From Labyrinthula sp. Ha (lineage: Eukaryota > Sar > Bigyra > Labyrinthulida > Labyrinthulaceae): 64,000 nucleotides of DNA. The notes beneath the pieces were generated by a model, which saw nothing but the letters and a program-made list of their open reading frames with translations, was not told the origin of the DNA and ran no database searches. The translations under genes and the position numbers were made by a program. Positions 10,511 to 18,600 of this stretch are shown piece by piece (within the stretch, counting starts at the first letter, position 1; every line of letters starts with the position of its first letter). The stretch covers positions 1 through 64,000 of the forward strand of contig JAALGZ010000029.1 of assembly GCA_015227615.1 (NCBI GenBank). Direction: 5' to 3'.

Positions 10511-10617
10511 TGTTGTATGGTATTGTTTATATGTAGCTAGTAGTTTGAGTTGAATCATTATTGTTGAAGTATTGAAAATAAGAAACAACTCTCTTTATAT
10601 TAAAAGTCACTGCAACA
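10511..10617 (+). repeat. 3' LTR of the copia element
   Basis: 107 bases matching the 5' LTR, beginning seven bases after the Gag-Pol stop codon. The purine run AGGGGAAGG (10502-10510) just before it is a good polypurine tract. Confidence 0.88.
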
Positions 10618-11040
10618 GGAATATCTGATAAGTTAACTTCAAATATTTTCTACACTTCACTATGAGTACTGATGATTGCCGCAAACTACGCTCAGGCTCC
10701 ATTCAGCCTATATAGAAGCAACGCATCTTTCGTTTTCGTAATATGACTGAATTTCTTGTTATTCTACTGCTGCATGCGCCTTGCATGTTCCCTTCTTGTT
10801 TAATCCATGGTGAATACCCAGGCCTTCCACTTTTGCTCACCAACAGTGATTTCACGGGTAGTAAAGGAAAGAGGTTGTGTCGAATGTAACCCTAGAAGTA
10901 AAATTATAATCTCCGTTCGGCAGTATTAGGAAAAAGAGTTCTCCAGTTTCTTCGAATTAACCTTAGGAACAAAGATTTCAATATAAATATCAAAATATTA
11001 GCTAGTTAACAAACCAGAATACGGGTTTCTAGTCCACAGA
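10618..11040. other. Gap between copia element and START gene; weak coding traces
   Basis: About 420 bases. On the minus strand there are two short gene-like stretches, about 10985-10850 and 10840-10690, in different frames and without a recognisable domain. They might be 5' exons of whatever lies at 4672-5569 on the other side of the copia element, but this is speculation. Confidence 0.2.
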
Positions 11041-12615
11041 CTACTTTCTTCTTCTAGAGAGCAGAAAAAAGACGCCTAGGAGAACCAACACCTTTTTTTC
11101 AATTGCCAGATCATCCCATTTAGATAAAATCAAAGCAAGTAAAGTCTCGAGCTTGTCTAATACAGATTGAGTCTGATTTTGTATGGGCTTTACCTCAAGC
11201 TGTGGTTTCTCCACTTTTAAAGTGTCCTGAATTGCAGTAAAATTAAATAACTTGTGGACAAACTGGGGTATTACACTGCGAATCATGTATTTGCTCATCC
11301 AAGGCGGGATTGAGTGTTTAACGTCAACATTTGCAACATAAGTCATACTACTTAGGTTTTCACCAGATTTAACTACATGGATCATGAAGATCTCGCAAGT
11401 TGCAGCCCTTGAATTCTTTGGAGTAGCTTGATCGGTAAAGTCTTGAACCTCAAGCGGTGAGTCTTCCACTGAAGTCATTAGCAGCATGAACTCGTGTTCG
11501 GATATTTCATACTCCTCCTGAACCAGCAGGACATGCCGAGGTCCAATAGGCCAAAATGCTTTATACGAACGGAAAACCAGTTTTGAATTAAAAGCCTTGG
11601 AAGTTGTTGGCGCATAATTTACTAAGGTCTGCTCTTTGAACTTGGATCTATTGGGATCATACTTTTTTTGGAGATCTCTACATGTTAATGCTGCAAAAAC
11701 AGTTTGAGGTTCTTGGGTTAATACGCATTTGAATTTGACGAATGTATCCCCGGCAGTAAACACTTCATATGGTGGGACTTCATTCTTCAAAACTGAAGTA
11801 AATTCATAACTTTCGTCGTCTGATAGTAACTTCTGCCCAATATTTCTTGCCGTTTTCAAAGATTTTTGAATTGGTTTTGGCATAACCTGTACTTCATCCA
11901 AATTTAACTTTTTCTTAACCTCATTCAGCTTTTCAGTTTCGACATCTTCTTCAATCATCTTTTTCATTTCTTTCCGTTTCTCAATTTGCTCCTCTTCCCC
12001 ATTATACTTATATATCCGTGCAACAACTAAAGTTATTAAGCTCAGGACCAACGAAACAAAAGAAGAAGAATATCTCAACTCATAATCTACTTTGTCATCT
12101 TCAACGGCTAGTAATACTTGATAGGAAACCAGAACCTGAAGAAAGCAACTTAATAACGAAATTTTTGTCTGTTTAACAGTTCTTCTAATCAGGAAAATTC
12201 TAGAAGAAGAAAACAGAACCGAGGATATGAATAAGAGAAACTTTGTTTGCGAGAAGGTTGGAGATGGAAGAAGAACTACTGATAACGAGAAGTAAATCAG
12301 AGAGATTATGAAAATAACACCGAAAAGTTTTTCTGAGATTGTAACTTTATCAAATTTATATTTCAGAAAGAGTAAGACAAGCAGGTTGGCAAGAAGAAAT
12401 GAGTGAAGGTATGTTTCAGGTATGTTGTTATGGTTGAAGTAGTAAAGCAAGGAACAAAGTGTGGCGTAAGATTCAAGATAGATAGTTGTGGAAGGAATGG
12501 AGGAACATGAGGATAAGGATATTATATATATTGTATTCGGAATGTGAAGGAGGATATGAACAAACCATGGAATCGGAAAGATGGTTTTTGCTGAGATATT
12601 TGTTAGATCTATCAT
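11041..12615 (-). CDS. PQ-loop-like membrane domain fused to a START lipid-binding domain
   Basis: 524 residues from an ATG at 12615. Residues about 15-205 form six or seven membrane segments. Their layout resembles PQ-loop/MPDU1-like proteins: a Pro-containing first loop (IPNTIYII), a conserved-looking LESYATLCSLLYY helix, a NNIPETY loop, then a second half with a similar pattern. Residues about 205-270 are charged and coiled-coil-like. Residues about 275-460 are a START domain (YEVFTAGDTFVKFK, WPIGPRHVLLVQEEY, IPPWMSKYMIRSVIP). The C-terminus ends in one more membrane helix and the basic tail SRRRK. The protein probably binds or moves a lipid at a membrane. START is confident; the PQ-loop call is tentative. 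Its start codon is 68 bases from the divergent UBA4-like gene. Confidence 0.75.
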   Translation of the reverse strand: MIDLTNISAKTIFPIPWFVHILLHIPNTIYIISLSSCSSIPSTTIYLESYATLCSLLYYFNHNNIPETYLHSFLLANLLVLLFLKYKFDKVTISEKLFGVIFIISLIYFSLSVVLLPSPTFSQTKFLLFISSVLFSSSRIFLIRRTVKQTKISLLSCFLQVLVSYQVLLAVEDDKVDYELRYSSSFVSLVLSLITLVVARIYKYNGEEEQIEKRKEMKKMIEEDVETEKLNEVKKKLNLDEVQVMPKPIQKSLKTARNIGQKLLSDDESYEFTSVLKNEVPPYEVFTAGDTFVKFKCVLTQEPQTVFAALTCRDLQKKYDPNRSKFKEQTLVNYAPTTSKAFNSKLVFRSYKAFWPIGPRHVLLVQEEYEISEHEFMLLMTSVEDSPLEVQDFTDQATPKNSRAATCEIFMIHVVKSGENLSSMTYVANVDVKHSIPPWMSKYMIRSVIPQFVHKLFNFTAIQDTLKVEKPQLEVKPIQNQTQSVLDKLETLLALILSKWDDLAIEKKVLVLLGVFFLLSRRRK

Positions 12616-12683
12616 TTACTCTTCGACCGGATTATTTGCACATATCTTATGTGCATGAACAACTCATACACAGACTCGAAACA
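12616..12683. promoter_or_regulatory. 68-base bidirectional promoter with a perfect dyad
   Basis: The whole space between two divergent start codons. Near its centre, at 12637-12655, lies TGCACATA-TCT-TATGTGCA, an exact 8-base inverted repeat with a 3-base spacer. It looks like the site of a dimeric transcription factor serving both genes; this role is inferred. Confidence 0.5.
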
Positions 12684-13961
12684 ATGGATGAAAAATTCAA
12701 TTTAGTTGTATTTGGCGGATACTTGGCTTTAGCAGCAGTATTCTTGTTCAAAAGAAGGAAGCAAGAGAACGTTCTCTCAACCTCTTCTGAATGTTTAAAT
12801 ATTAATGAAATACTTTTTTACTCGCGCCAACTGAAACTCTCAAAGGTTTCTGTGCATGAACAAGATAGGTTAAAAAGAACAAAGGTTGTTGTTGTTGGCT
12901 GCGGTGGTTTGGCTGCTTCGATGCTACCTATTCTTGCAGGAAGTGGCGTTGGAAACATCTATTTATATGATGATGATATTGTTTCCTACTCAAATTTACA
13001 CCGACAAACGCTGTTTACATTAGATGACGCGGAGAATCGGAGATTAAAAGCTCAAGTCTGCAAGCAGAGATTAAACAAACAGAATCCATTTATCAACATT
13101 GTTGCAAACGTGTTGCGAATATCTGAGAGCAATATTTTTTCTGTGCATTCTCTCAAAGAAGCGGACTTGGTAGTAGATTGTTCTGATAATCTTGACACAA
13201 AATATTTGTTGAACAATTATTGTAGAGAAAGAAACATCTCCATAATTATTGGCGCTGCGCAGGGTTTAAGCGGTCAAGTAATATCCATTGATAACAAAAA
13301 TGTTTTCAAAGGTAATTCTGGGTGTTATAGATGCCTGTTTCCTTCAAAACCAAAGCAACTTCAGTCATGTGCAGACAATGGGGTTCTCTCATCTGTTCCT
13401 TCTCTCATTGGAACATTACTAGCTCACGAAATAGTTCGCTCGATAATTTATAATCAGGAAAAAAGTTTTTTTATTAATTTCTCAGCGTTAGATTTTAGGT
13501 TTCTTACGATGGATATACGAAAGCGAAATGATTGTGCAGCTTGCGAAGGAAAAGAAAGAGCTGTTAGTATATTACGAAACTCTTGCTCCTCATCTCTTCA
13601 GGAGCTGGATTTGCACTGGCAGAAGCTGCTTCTAAACACGAACAAAGAATGGAGCATAAATGCTACAGAAATTAACTTTGGGAGTGATCTACTTATCGAT
13701 GTTCGGGACAGAAAATCTTTTGAAACAGTTACTCTAAGGAATGCACTGAATGTCCCTTTCGCTTCCCTCGATACAAGGTTTTTTTCTATTCTAAAGAACC
13801 ATAAGAATGAGAATAAAAAGATTGTTCTATTTTGCAACAAAGGAAATCTTTCTCGAAGTGCAGTATTGAAAATTCTTCAAATGGATGCTTCATTTACTAG
13901 TTCAATAGCAAATATTTACTCGCTTAAAGGAGGTATAAATCAATTTCAACCTCGAAATTGA
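12684..13961 (+). CDS. UBA4: UBA4/MOCS3-like adenylyltransferase-sulfurtransferase
   Basis: 425 residues from the first plausible ATG; the frame is open further upstream but without a better start. It is an E1-like ThiF/MoeB enzyme with a C-terminal rhodanese domain, the architecture of UBA4/MOCS3, which activates the ubiquitin-like sulfur carriers URM1 (tRNA thiolation) and MOCS2A (molybdopterin). Seen: the ATP loop GCGG at 72-75, the LHRQ segment at 105-108, paired zinc CxxC motifs (Cys214/217 and Cys284/287), the catalytic Cys229 in CADNGVLSS, and a rhodanese domain about 325-425 with an active-site Cys384 in FCNKGNLSRS. Odd: residues 7-22 form a hydrophobic helix followed by KRRK, as if the enzyme were membrane-anchored; family members are normally soluble. 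Only 23 bases separate it from the NME7-like gene. Confidence 0.88.
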   Translation: MDEKFNLVVFGGYLALAAVFLFKRRKQENVLSTSSECLNINEILFYSRQLKLSKVSVHEQDRLKRTKVVVVGCGGLAASMLPILAGSGVGNIYLYDDDIVSYSNLHRQTLFTLDDAENRRLKAQVCKQRLNKQNPFINIVANVLRISESNIFSVHSLKEADLVVDCSDNLDTKYLLNNYCRERNISIIIGAAQGLSGQVISIDNKNVFKGNSGCYRCLFPSKPKQLQSCADNGVLSSVPSLIGTLLAHEIVRSIIYNQEKSFFINFSALDFRFLTMDIRKRNDCAACEGKERAVSILRNSCSSSLQELDLHWQKLLLNTNKEWSINATEINFGSDLLIDVRDRKSFETVTLRNALNVPFASLDTRFFSILKNHKNENKKIVLFCNKGNLSRSAVLKILQMDASFTSSIANIYSLKGGINQFQPRN

Positions 13962-13984
13962 AACCGTTAGGGTATCAAAAGAAC

Positions 13985-14938
13985 ATGGATGAAAAACAAT
14001 ACAAGTTTCGCTGCCTTTACTTTAATGCGGAGACATCCTTGACCAAGAAATTCTTGCTTACATTCTATGAAGTTACAGATGCATATAGCGGGATAAAAAA
14101 ACCTGCCGAATTATCTCTTTTTGATGTGCAGTGTAAGAGAAGCTTTCTCAAGCGAATAGTTCCTCCGTCTTGTTTCAAGCTTCATGATTTCTATCTCGGA
14201 GCAACTTTTGTTCTATACAATAGACAATTTCAGGTAGATGGGTTTGCAGACGAAGTTACAAAACAATATTTTGAAAGTAGAAAACTTCATGTGAGGACTC
14301 GTTTCTCCTTGCCTTGGAATGACACTACTGCTAAAAAACTAACACTGCTCCAGGAACAAAGTAGAATCACATATTCTGTCCTAGTAGAACAGCTTTTATA
14401 TATAGAGATAACTGGAATGCTCTCTTCTAATCTAACTGAGGGTATTACCTTTATCTCAAATACTCAAGCCCTTCCAAGTACCACATTTACCTTGAGTGAC
14501 GGGATGGAATGTTCGTTGATCATAATCAAACCTCATATAGTGAGAGAAGGACGCTTGGGGATAGTCTTGGATACACTTCTGAGACGTTTACAAGAAGAAA
14601 ACCTAAGAGCTTGCTATCTCGAGATGAAACACTTTTCCATGCCATCTGCCGAGAGTTTCTTTTCCTTGTACAAATATGTCGTGCGTGAGAAATTGTGGTA
14701 CAGCTGGTGCGAGGAACTTGCCTCTGGAGCATCTGTTGCTATTGTTGTGGAGGGCCCAGATGCAGTGAACAAGGTGCGAAGATTGTCTGGTCCTTTTGAT
14801 TTAGAACTAGGCCGGAAAGTTAGACAGAAAACATTGAGAGCTCAATTTGGCACAGATGAAGTTAAGAATTGCGTTCATAGCACTGATCTACAGGAGGAAG
14901 GTGTTTTTGAGTGTAGATTTGTATTTGAACTCATGTAG
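13985..14938 (+). CDS. NME7: NME7-like protein (DM10 plus one NDPK domain)
   Basis: 317 residues from the ATG at 13985, 23 bases after the UBA4-like stop. Residues about 3-95 are a DM10 domain (YKFRCLYFN..., FLKRI, FYLGATFVLYNRQF). Residues about 177-316 are a nucleoside diphosphate kinase fold matching the second NDPK domain of NME7: IIIKPHIVREG, TLRAQFGTDEVKN, and the catalytic His298 in NCVHSTD. Animal NME7 is about 375 residues with two NDPK domains; here the stretch between DM10 and the NDPK domain is only about 80 residues and shows no intact first NDPK domain. NME7 lies in ciliary doublet microtubules and binds the gamma-tubulin ring complex, so a flagellar role is likely. It may form a run with UBA4, or simply reflect compactness. 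Confidence 0.85.
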   Translation: MDEKQYKFRCLYFNAETSLTKKFLLTFYEVTDAYSGIKKPAELSLFDVQCKRSFLKRIVPPSCFKLHDFYLGATFVLYNRQFQVDGFADEVTKQYFESRKLHVRTRFSLPWNDTTAKKLTLLQEQSRITYSVLVEQLLYIEITGMLSSNLTEGITFISNTQALPSTTFTLSDGMECSLIIIKPHIVREGRLGIVLDTLLRRLQEENLRACYLEMKHFSMPSAESFFSLYKYVVREKLWYSWCEELASGASVAIVVEGPDAVNKVRRLSGPFDLELGRKVRQKTLRAQFGTDEVKNCVHSTDLQEEGVFECRFVFELM

Positions 14939-15007
14939 TGGTAAAAAGTCAAAACCAAAAACAATTCCGAGGGTTAAGTTCAACATCCCAATACAAGTTG
15001 GACACAG

Positions 15008-15478
15008 TTAGTTCGACTTGGTTTCTTCCACAGGTGCAGCTCGTACCGCTTCTTTCTCCGTGGATTTTTCCACCTCTGCAGATTTGTTCGCCTCCTTAGG
15101 TTCTTTCACATTATTGTCTTGTTTTGTCTCAGCATCTGCAGGAGCTGAATTCTCCTTCTCAACTTTTGATTCCTGGCTCAACTCCTCTGGTTTTTCTTCA
15201 TCCTTAGCCACCTCAGGTTTACCTTCTTTCTTCTCTTCAACTGTCTCTTTCGCATTCTTTTCCTCAGCCTTATTTTCCTCTGGTACCTTCTTGGTACCTT
15301 CTCTATCTTCAGCCTTAGCACTCTCATCTAACTTGACTTTCTTTGCAGGGCTAGCTTCTCCTTCTGGTTGAGATTGTTCTACAACTTCCTTAGTATTTTC
15401 AGTCGCTTTCGTGGTTTCCACTTCCTTTGAAACTTCTGGTGTTTCTACGACAGTTTTATCTTCAGTTTGAGCAACCAT
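15008..15478 (-). CDS. Glu/Lys-rich low-complexity protein with a nuclear-localisation-like motif
   Basis: 156 residues, almost entirely Glu, Lys, Ala, Val, Thr and Ser, without a folded domain or hydrophobic segment; predicted disordered. Near residues 44-50 it has PAKKVKL followed by Asp, very like the c-Myc nuclear localisation signal, so a nuclear or chromatin-bound protein is a fair guess. It converges tail to tail with the NME7-like gene, stops 69 bases apart. Upstream of the ATG on the minus strand are a GCGC-rich E2F-like site (about 15539-15548) and CCGTTAAACTCA (15519-15530), shared with one MOB gene. The plus strand here is also open, but that is a mirror of the GAA/AAG-rich code. 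Function unknown. Confidence 0.7.
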   Translation of the reverse strand: MVAQTEDKTVVETPEVSKEVETTKATENTKEVVEQSQPEGEASPAKKVKLDESAKAEDREGTKKVPEENKAEEKNAKETVEEKKEGKPEVAKDEEKPEELSQESKVEKENSAPADAETKQDNNVKEPKEANKSAEVEKSTEKEAVRAAPVEETKSN

Positions 15479-15518
15479 TTTTGTTTTCTTTTGTTTTTCT
15501 GTTAACGTTTTTTTTTGC

Positions 15519-15530
15519 TGAGTTTAACGG
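15519..15530 (-). promoter_or_regulatory. 12-base motif CCGTTAAACTCA (Myb-site-like)
   Basis: Lies 41 bases upstream of the Glu/Lys-rich gene's ATG. The identical 12 bases in the same orientation lie 17 bases upstream of the second MOB gene (25271-25282). The core CCGTTA is a Myb-type site (YAACGG on the other strand). Its function is inferred. Confidence 0.4.
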
Positions 15531-15679
15531 TTTTATCTGGCGCGAGAAATAGATCGCATAGTGAAAGTTACCATCTGTACACCATGGATAACAACTTTTT
15601 GTTAACTTGCACATATTGACTTGCTCTACAATGCCTTTGTTAGCCATCTTATCTCTCCCTGTTTGATCCAATCAAATAA

Positions 15680-18600
15680 GCCATAACAAATGAGATAAAA
15701 AAACATCTTTCAAGCCCAAACTAAACCACTCGTTCTTCCCTTGCATGAAGCGAAGTTAAGCTCGTATTGAATGGATTGTTGTGTCTACAATAATGAAATT
15801 GTTTTGTTGTTCTTGTAACCAGTAGAAGAACTTAAGTAGTTGTCCTTGGCCTATTAAAATGTGAGAATAATCAACTTGATATGTCTAGATTTGCAACTTT
15901 TTCCAATAATTATCTGCTTACAGCAAGTGATATAATCTCTGAAAAGAATGGTAAAAACCTGAAACATTCTTTTCCCAAAAGTGAGTATTGATATAATTTG
16001 CATGAGGTATGAGAAATATATATATTCAAAAAGTTAAAGGCTAGATTCTGACTAAATTTCTTTTATGCAATAAAAATTAAATATATCTGTTTGGATTCAA
16101 AACATCGGTATCAATAAAGATATCAGCTCTTATCGTTAGTTTCTGGGATAGCATGTCTGGGTACAAGTCAATACATAAAACACCTCTACCATCATGACTC
16201 AGTTCTTTGATTAAGTAAGCACCTCCTGAAGATGATGTCAGACTTCTACTCCAAAAAATGCCCGCAACCCCTTTAATATAACAATATTAACATTAATTTG
16301 AAGTCAACAAGACACAAATAACTGAAAGTAATAATTTTAACAACTGAAAGAAAAACTGCGTTGAAGAAACAGTATTCTCTATATGCACAATTTCCACCTG
16401 GAAAGTGCCAAAATTATGTATTATGAGAGAAAATAGATGAAGTTACTCGGCTTTTGTCACTTATAATTCAGGATTATCTCCGACTGCTAGGTGAATAGTG
16501 CTCATTCCCTACAACTGAAGCGGAAACATTAAGAAGTAGAACGGATAGACTCTTTGCTACAGGAAATGCTTATGTTCAAGGCCCTTCTATAGCAAACTAT
16601 AGCTCAAATATGAGAGCAAGTAAGACTGTGAGACACCTCCCTTCTAATCGGAACAAGAAAGGTATACGCCATTAACACAGGTTATGTGATCCATGTTTGG
16701 ATTCTACACAAAATGCTTTCTTGGAGAGAATATACAACCAAAATTAGATAACAGTGCATCAATTAGTTGCTGCGTCGATATTATCAGAAGCTCTAGTTTT
16801 GATGATGCAGGATTACTGGAGTTTTTCTTGATAATTTCTATGCATAAGTAAAGCTATAAAGACTGAACCTTCCATGTCTTACGTGACATTAAGTTGATTT
16901 GGGCCTGAAGATTTTTTATGAAGCAAAGAAAAAAGTAAAATAGATAATTTTTCAAAATCTATTTGCAAAATACTAAATTTATCGTTTGCAGATGGTTATC
17001 TTCTTTAAAATCGAGTACATAATCTCTAATTTTAGAGTTGATTCCAGGGTATCGAGGCGGAATTCTGAACAAGCTGTTGGAATTTTGTGAAACCTCAAAT
17101 TACATTATCCAATAAAGTTGCCACTAAATGCTACTCATTTCTAAATCTTTAGTAACCAACGTGGATTTGGGGAAAATACAGTTCTTATTAAGATACCGAG
17201 GGTACTTCCTAACTTAGCTCAAATTTTTTAAGCGTGTTCAACTGAATTCTGCACCGGTTTCTAACATATTATTAGATAAGAAAAGTGTTGCTAATGATAG
17301 GTTCTATTGACACAATAAAATCAAGCTACCATTGGTGCTGGATTGTGCAGATGGCGATGTGATGAACCAAGTATTTATTTAGATAGCTAGAAAATTATGA
17401 ATGTTAGTTGATCATGATGCATCAGTTCAAACAAGAATGAACTCTAACAAGCAAAAGCTTTAACACAAAATCCCGGTATTTATTCCAATCTAGGGCAAGT
17501 ATTGGTGCAACTTTGTCCCCGTTTACTAATAATACTACATTCCTATTCTTATATGCTTTTCCCCGTGTTTATGGGGTTAAACAGGTAGATTCGGTCTTTG
17601 AGGTCATTTATATTCGAATCAAGAAATGATTGGGACATATTTAGCAGATGTTTTACTCTCTACCTTCCTTCAAGTATCATGACTTAAAACTTTTGGGTCC
17701 TGGGAAGGATGAACAAGTGGATTCTTGAGTGGCTAGCAACTTATGTAAAAACATATATTTGGATACAATCCGTCTTCAGATTTTGTTTCAAAAGACTTGC
17801 CAATATCCAGCAAAATTGAAAAATAAGTAAACTATTTCTCCTTGGACAGACATTACCTCTTCGTACCTTTTGTTTAAACATGAGGTTTTTAGAAATTATA
17901 GTGTAAATATGAATTCTAGAAAAACCTTAATGCCACCCACCTAAGAGGTCTTATCTAAAGAGTTGCTATTATTGGTAAAAATTAACTATGCAAAAATGCA
18001 AAAAACAATCGTGTACCTAAGGTCATTCCATATGGCGATGCTCGCCCTAATTCTAATTCACCATGTTATTTCCTTTTAGCTAATTTTTCAATCATGGTTA
18101 TTTAAGAGCAGATTTCTTATAGTATGAAACTGCAATCTACAGTACTAATATGAACATATGAAATGTTACCTAGTGCTTCCTGTTTGCTATCTCTTCTATA
18201 TGTCTCGGTGAAAAGTGAATATTTGGCTCAAGCGCAAATTTAATGCACTTGAAATTAAAGATAAACAACCAATATTGAGTGTTATCAAAGATTTATCTGT
18301 CTAGAACATTATTCCCGAAATTACGTCTACAACCTTCAAGTACACAACCCAATGAATTTAACTAAAAAACTTATTTATTAAAACTTACACCCATGGTGTC
18401 GTACTAACTTTTTATTTTCGGTACCCTTGCATGTACATGCCTTAATATACGGTTAGATTAGTATATAATTGGATATTACATCCATTGCGGGTGGAGGCGG
18501 CTTACGGAGCAGGTAACTTAAGTATATGAAAAAGAAAAGATAGGGTTAATACATTTTTATCTAAGTTAATGATATATTTTATGCTTTCTTGACTGACTTA

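Larger units (their letters stand above)
5647..10617 (+). mobile_element. Ty1/copia LTR retrotransposon, looks whole
   Basis: About 4.97 kb, bounded by short direct repeats that begin TGTTGTATGG and end GCAACA. One long frame covers Gag, protease, integrase, reverse transcriptase and RNase H in copia order (integrase before reverse transcriptase). The element looks whole, with no break in its main frame. The two repeats differ in length and in several bases, so it is not a brand-new insertion. I could not find a matching target duplication at the two ends (CTTGT on the left, GGAAT on the right). Confidence 0.93.

Noticed and set aside
15018-15371. 117-codon plus-strand frame rich in Ser, Phe, Ala
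   Set aside because: Exact mirror of the GAA/AAG/GCT-rich code of the minus-strand Glu/Lys-rich gene; no independent support.
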